A stretch of 64,000 nucleotides of DNA from Darksidea phi (GCA_030770425.1 JASJFT010000209.1:1-64000); one strand, 5' to 3'; shown: positions 24,039 through 33,361, counted from the first letter of the stretch. Notes: a model not told the origin generated them from the sequence alone. A program made the numbers and translations.

Positions 24039-24390
24039 CATGTTTTGGCGTGCGCCGCTCGCTTAGTATACACGTTAGCGGTGTTGTCGCTGATGAACTT
24101 CATCACCTCTACTTCCATGCCAACCTTCTCGTCCGTCTACCTAGGGGAAACATGGCCAAATAAAGGGAAGCGGATCAGCCATTTTGTGCCATCGCTGAAG
24201 GTCACCTTCTGGCTCAGGTTATATGTACCATTGAAGAAATTATCTTCGATTTGGCGGGCGAGTTTCTGGGGATGAAGGGTCGACGCCCACTCGAGAAGCT
24301 ATTGGCGCTTCTGGATCACCAGGTCAACCCAACGTGAACACTCCGCATCATTAATAAATGTGACGGGCTGTAAGTGTTCATGGCGTCGGA

Positions 24391-25184
24391 GGAAAACTGA
24401 GTTGTCGAGAGCTTAAGCGTGTACTCTTTGAGAAAATGCCTTGCCGGACAAAGATTAGTAGAGAGGAATTTCCGGGCGGGCAGACAGCGCGCGCACAGGC
24501 TTTTCGAGCCAGTCGCATCAATGCAAACTCAATGGCCATCAGACTCAGCATAAAATTGGGGACAGGGCATATAGAGGCGGTGTGTGGCGGACAGGCGTTG
24601 CTGTGACGGACAGGCGTTGCTGTGCCTGATAGGCGGTGCTGCGCTAGATCAGCGGCGCTGCGACAGATCGGTCTACGTGTGCTACTGTATCCACAGCGCT
24701 CTTCCCCACCAGTGCGCATATCACGATGATAACCACTGCAATCGATGCAGAACATCTCACGCGCCATCCAAACACTATGACGGCCACGCGCAATCGACAC
24801 GGAGCGTCTTCGAGGGTATATTGTGGCGGTGACGTGCCGTAGCAACACGCTTATCGGTTCTTCGGCAAGCTGGATATGACGACATTTTCCCCGCAGAGTG
24901 CGGCGATGTCGAGGAGCGTGTCTGCAAACACTCGGACATTGCGTATGTTCGACATGTTCCTCTGTTCGCCGGGAACCAGCCTCGATGGCGGATGGCGCGA
25001 TTTGCGGATGTTCCTGCACCGGCCCGGTTGTTTGCTGAATGGCGGATGCGTTGCAGTCGCGTATGACGCTGAATGCCTAGATGCGGGTTGAGACGTTGCC
25101 GTCAGAGAGTTTCGCGCGACTGTGGGAAAGTGTTTGTAGGGCTCGGAAGGATACGGCCCAAGCCGTCGCTGTGGTGAGTAACTT
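24391..25184. other. No supported gene; possible ankyrin-like scrap and short tandem repeats
   Basis: Several overlapping ORFs exist but none has an ATG plus a recognisable fold. A minus-strand stretch around 24858-24925 reads ADTLLDIAALCGENVVISSL, which resembles one ankyrin repeat, with nothing similar around it. At about 24590-24670 the unit GACAGGCGTTGCTGTG is repeated two to three times imperfectly. This is most likely decayed sequence. Confidence 0.4.
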
Positions 25185-25445
25185 TCAAAATGGCCAGATT
25201 CTCTGCACTCCTTCTGGTGAATTGTTGTACTCATTGCTTCTACACATGATGAGTTGAAGCAACTCCTCGTTCTGCTGCTGTTTCATCGCAAAATCAAGCT
25301 GAGGGGCAACCCAACCCTCAGAATCAGTGTCCAGGAGCGTTCTGTCGATTTGAATAAGACAGGCCCGAAGCGGTATTACACCCTCTTCCGAGACCTCTCC
25401 ACATTGAACGAAGAGCTCCCGTAATCCTGAATGATGGTATAACAA
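25185..25445 (-). CDS. Hypothetical coding fragment, 86 codons
   Basis: An open minus-strand frame reading LYHHSGLRELFVQCGEV and FAMKQQQNEELLQLIMCR, with balanced composition and a protein-like helical pattern, ending in TGA at 25185. The first codon of the open stretch is TTG; no ATG begins it, so it is probably the last exon or a broken remnant of a larger gene whose 5' part I could not find upstream (25446-25600 has no linked frame). Function unknown; a chance ORF is not excluded. Confidence 0.3.
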   Translation of the reverse strand: MLYHHSGLRELFVQCGEVSEEGVIPLRACLIQIDRTLLDTDSEGWVAPQLDFAMKQQQNEELLQLIMCRSNEYNNSPEGVQRIWPF

Positions 25446-25604
25446 GGCTTTGTACGCCTGCTTGTTCTGGGACTAAGGCTTCATGTGACCACCTGTAAAA
25501 TGACGCAGCGAGTATGGCTTACAATAAATTACTATATAAAATACACAGAAAACGGCAGAGTGCTTACATCAGTGCGCGCGCCACCAAACTGCGCTAATAG
25601 CCCG

Positions 25605-25985
25605 CTCATGGTATCCCCTTGTAGGGGCCCCTGTGCTGCACCGGTAGGGGGTCCCTGCATGCTGTGCTACCGGTAGGGGGTCCCTGTACTGCATGCATAT
25701 GCTACCGGGGGTCCCTGTACAGCATGCATGTGCTACCGGTAGGGGTTCCCTGCATGCTGTGCTACCGGTAGGGGGTCCCTGTACTGCATGCATGTGCTAC
25801 CGGTAGGGGGTCCCTGCATGCTGTGCTACCGGTAGGGAATCCCTGTGCTGCATATGCACCGGGAGGAAATCCCTGCGCTATATCAGCAGGGGGGCCCTGT
25901 GCTGCATATCATGCATGTGCTGCACCGGTAGGGAATCCATGTGCTGCACCGCGCCGTGGGGGTCCTGTGCACCGTGTCGTATTCC
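25605..25985. repeat. GC-rich minisatellite (ACCGGTAGGGGGTCCCTG)
   Basis: About 12 copies of a 28-35 bp unit with core GCTACCGGTAGGGGGTCCCTG followed by CATGCTGT or TACTGCATGCATGT. Two unit types alternate (short CATGCTGT and longer TACTGCATGCATGT) in the middle, and units degrade toward the right end. CCGGTAGGGGG is strongly strand-asymmetric (G-rich on plus). Almost free of RIP changes despite repetition. Confidence 0.9.
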
Positions 25986-26319
25986 GAATTCGGAGCAGGG
26001 GTTAGACGGTCCGCGAAAATTTTTAGCCAATTGGATTAAATTATAATTTTTGATTTTTTTTTTATCGAATAAGCAGCAGCCATCACGTCGTCAAGCTCGC
26101 CGAATAACGCAAAATGGCGATACAAAATGGCATTTCGTCCCGAATCCCCTGAAAAGCAAGACTCTCTCATATTTAGATATGCCTTGAAGAGTAGTGTGAG
26201 TTGTACTCTAGCCGTATCTGCTATAGCAAGCAGGGGGAATGTGAACAATAACTCCAAGCTGTGGGCACAATGCTGAGAACGGACGTGCGCCGTCCGGTCG
26301 CGCCCAAGGCATAGTGACA
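25986..26319. other. 3' flank of the ankyrin gene, no supported gene
   Basis: Contains an AT-rich patch (26020-26070) and a 94-codon minus ORF beginning in the TGATG that ends the ankyrin gene. That ORF has no domain, so this is treated as the ankyrin 3' untranslated region. Confidence 0.5.
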
Positions 26320-27573
26320 TCAGGCCTTAGCAGCTATTGCTTTTTTCTTCTCTTCTATAAGCCGTACAATTTCGGGAAAGCCCTTCCTCTTAGCCACAGT
26401 CAATGCATCCCTGTGTTTCCTTATCACCGTCTCTCTACCCGTAGCCCGCACTCGAAGAATGGGTGAAGCTTCTATCTCTACGCCCGCGTCAAGAAGCAAT
26501 TTTACCAGCTGCGCATTTCCAGAGGCAGCAGCTAGCTGAAGACACGAGCGCGGACCTTTATCTGTCTCGTTGACGTGTGCGCCGAGTTCCAATGCGGTCG
26601 CCGCCGAGTCGACCGCCGCAACCCTGCAGCTATTCACAAATGACCAGTCGAGCGTCTGAAGATATGCCTCCTCTGTTTCCTTGCCTTTGAGAAATTTGAG
26701 CAGCAGTCTAAAGATGTTGGATCGGTTGCCTTGCGCCGCGTAGTTGGCTGCACAGTGGACCTCGCGCCAGCCGTTCACTGGAGGTTGCTCGGAGGTGTAA
26801 TATGGATGCGTCAAGTATAACTGAACCGTGTTCTCGTGGCCCATATACGCAGCCGAGGCGAGGGCGCTGCTGCCAAGGTGGAAAGAAGGCCCACCTATGA
26901 AGCTGGGATTGTACGGCAATGCCCCGTTGTCTATGAGGAACTGCAGCACTTCGCGATGGCCCTGAGTAGCTGCAGCCCAAGATGGCCTCCCAAAGAGGGT
27001 TTCAGGATCCGATCCCTTGTGAAGGGATTTGACCAGTTCCAAGTCGCCTATCCAGGCTGCTAGGGCGAGACATCTGTTTGGGATGCTATCGTGTGGGTTG
27101 ATGGAAAAGTCGTCTTTTTTCATGTGCTCGAAAACAAAATGTTGCGCTTCGGCAGCCAAGCAAGCGCAAGCGTGCCGCTGCAATGCATCTCTCTGCGCGA
27201 CATCATTCCCGCAATTCATATGTAGAGCGAGTGCCCGGCTCGTCTCCCGAATCTTGGTGACCCAGGAATGAGGAGTCGCTCCTCGTGCGGAAACCCGATG
27301 CTGAAGGTATCGTGCAATGAGGTCGAGGCGGTAGTTGACCTTGATAGTTCCATAGTGCGACTCGGTGATGTCCTCAATGACTCTGGTGGTAAAAATCGCA
27401 TCCCATATTTCGTCTGCGAAAAGGCCTGTTCGCCATGAGTAATTGCAGGGCGACGGGGGGTGTGACATACGGGACACAACGCGAGCTCTCAGAGCACGTT
27501 TCAAACCCAATTCTTGCACTATGCTGGTGATTATGAGCCTGAAGACATCCAATGGCAGCTCCAGAAGCTGCAT
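26320..27573 (-). CDS. Ankyrin-repeat protein with F-box-like N-terminus
   Basis: Begins at ATG 27573 and ends with TGA 26320-26322. A 45-bp intron (27470-27426) with donor GTATGT and acceptor ACAG fits between Ser and Phe of VVS-R-LFADEIW, giving 402 residues. Because 45 is a multiple of three and has no stop, the unspliced frame is also open (417 residues). The N-terminus LLELPLDVFRLIITSIV resembles the first helix of an F-box (LP.E....I...L). From about residue 150 there are five to six ankyrin repeats, for example LALAAWIGDLELVKSL, WAAATQGHREVLQFLIDNGA, LASAAYMGHENTVQLYL, CLQLAAASGNAQLVKLLLDAGV. Proteins of this build are common, lineage-expanded genes in Pezizomycotina and are thought to present targets to SCF ubiquitin ligases; that is inferred. 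The frame is intact with no RIP-type stops. Confidence 0.82.
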   Translation of the reverse strand: MQLLELPLDVFRLIITSIVQELGLKRALRARVVSRMSHPPSPCNYSWRTGLFADEIWDAIFTTRVIEDITESHYGTIKVNYRLDLIARYLQHRVSARGATPHSWVTKIRETSRALALHMNCGNDVAQRDALQRHACACLAAEAQHFVFEHMKKDDFSINPHDSIPNRCLALAAWIGDLELVKSLHKGSDPETLFGRPSWAAATQGHREVLQFLIDNGALPYNPSFIGGPSFHLGSSALASAAYMGHENTVQLYLTHPYYTSEQPPVNGWREVHCAANYAAQGNRSNIFRLLLKFLKGKETEEAYLQTLDWSFVNSCRVAAVDSAATALELGAHVNETDKGPRSCLQLAAASGNAQLVKLLLDAGVEIEASPILRVRATGRETVIRKHRDALTVAKRKGFPEIVRLIEEKKKAIAAKA

Positions 27574-28267
27574 GGTGCTCTACTGGTGATATTCTGCTTC
27601 GTGTGCTGTGATGCACAAAGCGTGAGGTGTTTTTGTGCTCTCCGTCTGACTAAGACCTCGGCCGCGCTTGTGCTGAAAGTGGCTAGCGCCACCCTCGGTT
27701 AGCATGTGACTCGATGATTTCGGGGCGGAGGGAGCGCCGGTGTTGGGTAAACCTTTGCGCATTTAAAATTAAAAAGTGTTGGTGAGACACAATGCAGCCT
27801 CGCAAACGAATCCGAAGTTGGCACGAGCATATGATTACCCTGCTCGGCCGTCCGCAGGCCCGAATGCCGCACAGCGGCACAGCGACACAGCCTGCTACCG
27901 AGGCCGGCGAAGGGAACAGCATCGAGAGAAGAAAGATTTTGCTACAAAACGGTGCGGACCCGGACTAAGAGGATGATAAAGGAAACATAGCTCGATTGAC
28001 GGCAGCTAAAGAGGTTTTTTTTATTTTTATTTTTCGCGAGCGCAGCTGATACGTTTTCTTTGAGAGCTGGAACTATCTTTTTCTCCGTCTAAGTGTATTG
28101 ATGAGTTTGATTTCACGCTTATTTACAAAGTGGTGCTTGGAATCTAGAATATTAATCTGGTCTCACTCCTCGAGAGCTGGTGCTTTTCGGGCGTATAGAA
28201 GGGGATGGAGTCGTTGGAACGGATATGTAAGCTAGTGCGCATATAGGTCTGGTGCTGCACTTATCCG
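27574..28267. other. Intergenic region upstream of the ankyrin gene, no supported gene
   Basis: Short ORFs in both strands are unrelated to known folds. A T-rich run (about 28015-28034) and moderate composition are the only visible features. It probably holds the ankyrin promoter on its left side. Confidence 0.5.
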
Positions 28268-28325
28268 TCGCAGCATCGCCTGTCGCAGCATCGCCTATCG
28301 CAGCATCGCCTATCGCAGCAACCTC
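28268..28325. repeat. 15-bp tandem repeat (TCGCAGCATCGCCTA)
   Basis: Three full copies and a partial fourth, differing by single bases, about 330 bp upstream of the COG4-derived fragment. Either a promoter-region microsatellite or chance expansion. Confidence 0.75.
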
Positions 28326-28599
28326 TGTCCAGGGACTCCCTCTTCGGATCGCTTATCAATATCAGGCATCGCGCCTCCCCTAACCTACCGCTTTTAACAT
28401 CTATAAAATGCTCGCCCTCTCGTCTCATAAACGATATTAGGTTCCTCCGAAATTGGAGGCTTCTAAGCTAGCAATTTCTTGGCATCGGCAACTCTTAAGT
28501 CTGCGGCCAAGCCCTGTTCATTACATAATCGTTGTTAATCACAAGACGCTTTCCCCGCCTTCCTTATATTTCGTCATCCCCAAACTCACAACCATGGAC

Positions 28600-29025
28600 A
28601 TGTAATTCATACTCCAAGCCGTCGATCCTCGCTGCATTCCACGTCCGCATTATTTTCGAGCACGGAGAACAGAACCGCGGCTCACGAGCCCGACATCTTC
28701 GCGACCACGTCGCTGGCGGAGATCCACCAAGCCCTCGCCCATCTGCACTAGCAAGAGGCCACCGTGACGCAGCGCCTCAACGATTTCATCGCCTCGCAAA
28801 AGGCCCTGTCGCGCGAACTTGGCAGACTCGACCTCCTTCGCTGCCACCTCGGCACCCAGGTGGTCAACACGCGCGCCATCAGCAATGGCATGCTCGCCGC
28901 CTCGACCGCGAACCGCATCTCGAGCGCTTTCGAGCGATTAGACCAGGAGCAGTCGAATGTGAGGGCGACGTTAGACGTAGTAGAGCAGGTGGCAGAATTA
29001 AAGGCATGTGTACTAGGCGCTATCT
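28600..29025 (+). pseudogene. COG4: 5' fragment of COG4 (conserved oligomeric Golgi subunit 4)
   Basis: Plus-strand frame reads HEPDIFATTSLAEIHQALAH, then LH, stop TAG (28749-28751), QEATVTQRLNDFIASQKAL, then RELGRLDLLR, GTQVVNTRAISNGML, STANRISSAFERLDQEQSN, ATLDVVEQVAELKACVLG, after which homology stops. This is the strongly conserved N-terminal coiled region of fungal COG4, a subunit of the Golgi vesicle tether. The real protein is several hundred residues longer, so this is a truncated duplicate. The single stop is TAG where Gln or His is expected, consistent with RIP of CAG. An ATG (28594) lies in a good context but in another frame and meets a stop after three codons. Downstream (29026-29314) the frame stays partly open but does not resemble COG4. 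Confidence 0.75.
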
Positions 29026-30147
29026 GCGGAGGGGTCGAGCGACGGCGCAAGATGGAAGAATCGAGCGCGTGCGGCAGCGAGGCACAGAGCAGGGCGGCGA
29101 AGCACTGCGAAAACGCTTGTGCGCCATGTTCGAAGACGCCGGTTGGGTGCTTCGTAATTGTGCGTGTCGTAGCAGGCCGACCACCGCTCAACGCCAAGGT
29201 CGAGGGCGAGACGCACCGACCAATAGTTGCGCGCCTATTCGGCTGCAATCAACAAATTTTCTAACACTACCATATCGGGCATGCAATATCCCTGTCAACA
29301 GGCTTCAGCGCTAACTATATCAGGCAATCCCGCCAAATACACGCGCGACGGAGTTAGCGCCGCCAACCATCATTGCCGTCACCACCCTCTTCACCCCGTG
29401 GACGCGAGGGTTGCAGTGGACCCTATTGCCAAACTCCTACATTGCAAGCCACATAGGCACGTGACCTTGCTGTTACGTGTTAACGGCGGGTTGATTGACG
29501 CTGTTGGAGGTTTGTGCACGCGAGGGGGTAATGGCGGACTCGGATCCCAAGTCTCCAATCATTAGGTCTGCGCCGTATTCGTTATCAGAGATGGTCACGG
29601 GTTCGACGTCCGCGAATCCCATCTGCCGTCGTCCCATGGTGTGCGTGTGGTTCGTAATATTATGCGGCTTTCTTGATATGGCATCTGAAATAGTGTCTTG
29701 TATGTTTGCGTTAAACCATCGTAAATAGCGAAGAAAAGATAGGCGATCTTCTCCGTACTCCACGCGGCTCGGAACCTTGCGCTACGACACGTACTACGCC
29801 CTCTTTTATATAAGGCTCGGACTATCGCCCTCGCGGCCATGCCGTAACGCCTCAGGCATGACTACAACGCCTTTTTAAGTTATTCCGCGAGTTTGACGGC
29901 GCGATGGCTGCTATCCAGTCGCTAATTACTGTATTGGGTAATTCATGAAGTGTATTGAATCCAGCTGTAGAACCCCAGTCAATAAGTTACCGTATTTGCG
30001 ATTGTTTCGCAGCTAGACGCAATAGCCGATTTAACCCAGTCCTTTAGTTATCAGATTTGGAAATTTAAGGACATCTGTCGAACGAACCGCGTGAAACGCG
30101 CTGCCAAGGTCTTACAGCACTGTAGGCTTGCGGCGAATAACCGCCTT
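29026..30147. other. No supported gene
   Basis: Overlapping ORFs on both strands (longest about 96 codons) show no domain and no splice-linked continuation. The first 290 bp are the chimeric tail following the COG4 fragment. The remainder looks like ordinary intergenic sequence. Confidence 0.5.
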
Positions 30148-30314
30148 GCCGCGCCCCGTCTAGCGGCTAAGTTCAGTCTCGACCCGGAAGACAGCTGAAA
30201 GCTGCCAAATACAGTAGTGTTCTTTGCGCGGTTTTGCGCCGCGCCCCGTCCAGCGGCTAAGTTCAGTTTCGACTGAAAGCTGCCAAATACAGTAGTGTCC
30301 TTTGCGCGGTTTTG
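30148..30314 (+). repeat. Tandem duplication of a 77-90 bp unit
   Basis: Unit 1 (30148-30237) and unit 2 (30238-30314) both begin GCCGCGCCCCGTC and end TTTGCGCGGTTTTGC. Unit 2 lacks 13 bp present in unit 1 around CCGGAAGACAGCTG. Between them only a few C/T differences are seen. It lies about 490 bp upstream of the NOT4-like start and may be part of its promoter. Confidence 0.85.
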
Positions 30315-30802
30315 CTCACCCAGCTATATACTAGTCTTAAATTTCGAAATAATACTATTACGCGCGTCGATAGATAGCTCTCTATTAGGACGATTTATAT
30401 TAATTTCTATACCGAACGAGCGATATAGGGGCATATTGTAGATAGCTGAAGTATAGGTGTGGCATTTGGTGGGGTGCTTGGCGAACCATATTTTTGTCAT
30501 GTGACTGTAATTCCGCGCTAGGTGTCGACCTGATTGGCCCCAGATCCGCCAGTACATCGGCATCTAAACGCCCACGCAACATCTTGCACAATGGAGTCCT
30601 CAGCCGTCCCTCCATTCACAACTCTCGCTTCACTTAGACCCCAGCGGTGTCAGGTCGCTTAACTCCACCGTCATCCGCGAATAGCTCGCAGGCTAGCCAG
30701 GCGGCCATTTGGACGGAGAACTTTCTCTTCAGCCTGCGCTAGGCTACCATCGTCTAGACTCCCCTTCCCCATCGTTTCCTCATCGCACTCTTACAGCACA
30801 TC

Positions 30803-32959
30803 ATGTCCCGTATACAGCAAGACCAGTTCGTCGACGATGACGAGGAGGAGTGCTGTCCGCTGTGCGTCGAGGAGTTCGACCTGTGCGACAAGAACTTCCG
30901 CCCGTGTCCATGCGGCTTCCAGGTGCGCTGTCCAAACAGCCTGCTCGCTGCCGCGTCGCTAACCGTGTCGGCCAGATATGCCAGTTCTGCTTCAACAACA
31001 TCAAGATAGCCATGAACGGGCTGTGCCCCGCCTGTCATCGTCCGTACGACGAGTCGACGATAGAGTTCAAGAACATCACGCCCGAAGAGTACGTCCGCCC
31101 GCCGTTCCCCTATTGACCGTCTCTAACAAGCGTGTTCTAGGATAGCCAAGCACAAGCAGCAGATAGCGCAAAAGAGGAAAAAGAATGCGCAGATGCACCA
31201 GAAGGAAGCACAAAAGGCCGAGGCTGACTCCTTAAGCCGAAAACATTTGGCCGGGCTGCGTGTCGTCCAGACAAACCTTGTCTATGTGACCGGCCTCACA
31301 CCCACAATACGCAACGACCGACTGCTCGATACATTGCGTGGAAACGACTACTTCGGACAGTATGGCAAGATCATCAAAATCGTCGTTAGCAAGGCAAGAG
31401 AGAATGCCCAACACCAGCAGTCGGTATGCATTTACGTCACCTTTGCCCGTAAAGAGGATGCGGCCGCATGTATCGCTGCTGTGGACGGCTCACAGAATGG
31501 CGATCGAACACTGCGGTGAGTTGTCCGCACACCCCTACCTAATTAGCAAACTCATGACGGTTGCGGAGCTCAGTACAGTATCACCAAGTATTGCTCGGCC
31601 TACCTCCCTGGCGAACAGTGCATTAACCGGAATTGCATGTTCCTTCACGAGCCTGGAGAAGATAACGATAGCTACACGCGTCAAGATTTGTCCACGATAA
31701 ACTCGATACCGACGCAGCAGTCCACACAGTCCAGTGCCTCTCATGCAGACGCTTTGATATCGAGAACAACCCCAGCTCAGAATGTGTGGGCTTTGCCTCC
31801 TGGAACCACTGCCGCTTCAGTGTTGTTCGGCGCAAAAGACAAAAGTCCACGCAGCCAGATAGTAGGAAGTGAAGGACCTAGCCCGCATGACCAAAGGGTG
31901 CAACATCCATATGTGGAAAGCCCATTGGAGGTTGAGTCATCCATTGGAATGCGCAGAGACGACTATCAGAGCTCAACGACTGGGAGAACATATTCGACAC
32001 GACCGACGACTGTATCTGATCCTAAATCTTCAAAGCCGCCTTTTAATAGAGCTACAATAGCGCAAAACCGCATTACGGAAGAGGCGGAGTTTCTTTTGGA
32101 TAGATCGGAAGCTATGCAGACAAATCTAGGTGATGGACAATCCACCATTTCCGCGGACTCGATGGTGGTGCTTAGTCCAAACCAAAGAAATCTCATCATT
32201 CAGAAATTCTCGGACGCTCTTTTGAAAGACCTACCAAGCAAATGTCTTCACCCTCAAAGCCAGCCGTTAGAGAACCCAACCTTTCGCCAGTCTTTCAATG
32301 GATATCTCAAGGATTACTCGAAAGAAGTGATGGAAAGTACCGCCAGACGTTCCCGAGATAGGCAGACTTCCAAGGCCATTCGCCTTTTGAGAAACGAAAT
32401 ATTGCTGAGGTTTCAGGACGCTGTTGGTGGCTTTGATATACCGGAAAAGAATAGGATATTACCGTCCATTACACGTCAGGCCAAGGACAGCGGTCTAAGA
32501 GAACAGACCCCGAAGGAAAAATGCCGCGACTGGCTCGTTCATAGTATAACAGATTGCAACAACAATTCCCCAGGACTTGAGAACCTCCGCATTCCCTTTA
32601 TCGACGATATTTCGATGAATTGGACTCTATCAGATAACTTCCCAGGTGATATGTCATCATCTTCATCTGAGCTGGACGGTGACGAAGGAAGCACTATCAT
32701 TGCAAATCCGGAAGATCACGACGTTTATTCCTATTTGGTTGAGCACCATGCTTTTTCCACGTTGATACACAACCTTCGAAGAGTGGTAGAACAGCACTTG
32801 GGCAATCAAATGGAATTAATACGCCATCGAGTCCTTTTAGCCCTTTGTCGACCAGGCATGATCGAGAAGGCCACTGGTGGAGTTTTTCGGGCGTCTTTTC
32901 GCACAGAGTGGGATCCACTCGCTTTCCTAAAGGACCAATACCCGGACGGCCACCGATAA
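30803..32959 (+). CDS. NOT4-like RING E3 ligase with a non-standard C-terminal half
   Basis: Exons 30803-30922, 30976-31088, 31141-31515, 31579-32959; about 662 residues. Residues 18-60 form a C4C4 RING (Cys 18, 21, 35, 37, 42, 45, 57, 60) as in NOT4, the E3 of the CCR4-NOT complex. A basic helix follows, then an RRM (RNP2 LVYVTGL, RNP1-like SVCIYVTF), a CCCH finger (YCSAYLPGEQC...CMFLH) and the NOT4-typical HEPGEDNDSYTRQDL. After about residue 230 the chain is Ser/Pro-rich and then becomes a domain I do not know from NOT4: LSPNQRNLIIQKFSDALL, an acidic SSSSSELDGDE, and LIHNLRRVVEQHLGNQ..LIRHRVLLAL..WDPLAFLKDQY. Introns 1 and 2 have good signals. Intron 3 does not: the acceptor expected from family alignment reads GG, so a cryptic CAG (31578) is used in this model, costing about four residues before the CCCH finger. 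A pyrimidine-rich tract precedes the ATG. Likely a diverged, chimeric paralogue and not the housekeeping copy. Confidence 0.72.
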
Positions 32960-33111
32960 CTACTTCGCCGTGTACTTACTCTTACTGGGGGAGCTGTGAA
33001 CGCCCAGCTAACTACCGTCGAGCATTATCTCCGCCAAACTTGGCCAGAGCGCACATATCTATAAACTATAAACTACTTCTTCTATAAACTACTCAGAACT
33101 TCAAGCGGTAC

Positions 33112-33240
33112 AGGCTCCGATTGGTTCGGATTGTACTCGCTTTAGGCCCTGATTGGCTCGGAGTACGCTCAATCTGCGTTCTAATTGGTCCGGATTATAC
33201 TCGGTCTAGGCTCCGATTGGATCGGACTATACCCGGCTTA
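33112..33240. repeat. 32-bp tandem repeat, four units, with ATTGG box
   Basis: The motif ATTGGNTCGGA (ATTGGTCCGGA in unit 3) recurs with ATTGG starting at 33120, 33152, 33184 and 33216, exactly 32 bp apart. Each unit also carries a TACTCG/TACCCG half. ATTGG is the complement of the CCAAT box, but a regulatory role is not shown. Confidence 0.8.
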
Positions 33241-33361
33241 GTAGCTAACTGGTTAATTTAGCGAAGGGCCAAAACAGGCTCAGGCTCAGCATAGCCACAG
33301 ACTGCACCCAATCACGAACACTGCAGCTTCTCTAGCCACACCCTAGCCATACCCCACCAAA

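Larger units (their letters stand above)
23594..24075. mobile_element. MITE, Tc1/mariner-pogo type, 482 bp, TA target duplication
   Basis: The whole element is an inverted repeat. It starts ACGTGTATACTAAGCGAGCG and ends with the reverse complement CGCTCGCTTAGTATACACGT. It is flanked by TA on both sides (23592-23593 and 24076-24077). The two arms remain similar inward for about 190 bp, with a spacer around 23790-23880. There is no room for a transposase, so it is non-autonomous. TA duplication and ACGT ends fit the pogo/Fot branch of Tc1/mariner. The interior is AT-rich and appears RIP-affected while the terminal about 75 bp stay GC-rich. Confidence 0.9.
23265..24390 (-). pseudogene. APH-type phosphotransferase (aminoglycoside-phosphotransferase-like kinase) pseudogene, split by a MITE
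   Basis: Minus-strand reading from about 24390 gives DAECSRWVDLVIQKRQ, stop, LLEWASTLHPQKLARQ, NGTYNLSQKVTFSDGT, WLIRFPLFGHVSPR, stop, MEVEVMKFISDNTA. The MITE interrupts here, and the frame resumes with IPIPEIKYWGP, GLFIMMDFIKGVSLDGLL, then LDFNRISSILISKARF and IRPLTFKAYNIQQ. The order (nucleotide-binding N-lobe with Lys-Val-Thr-Phe and Trp-Leu-Ile-Arg, MEVE helix, IPVPEI strand, hinge MMDFIEG) is that of the APH kinase-like family common in fungi. Removing the MITE and one TA rejoins the reading frame exactly. At least two of the three stops are TAG or TAA at probable Gln codons. The C-terminal catalytic loop (HxD) is lost at the junction with the aldo-keto reductase remnant near 23265. Confidence 0.75.

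Noticed and set aside
25185..25445. Complete small gene starting at the first codon of the open frame
   Set aside because: The first codon is TTG, not ATG; listed only as a low-confidence fragment.
26036..26320. 94-codon minus ORF starting in the TGATG at the end of the ankyrin gene, as if translationally coupled
   Set aside because: Coupled stop-start is a bacterial feature; no domain, and the sequence becomes low-complexity Lys/Ile at its end.
28532..29314. 260-codon plus ORF overlapping the COG4 fragment
   Set aside because: It is in a different frame from the conserved COG4 residues and is Arg-rich, typical of a shadow frame in GC-rich sequence.
29473..29840. Two overlapping minus ORFs of 81 and 96 codons
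   Set aside because: No domain, no homologous pattern and no splice partner; cannot be supported.
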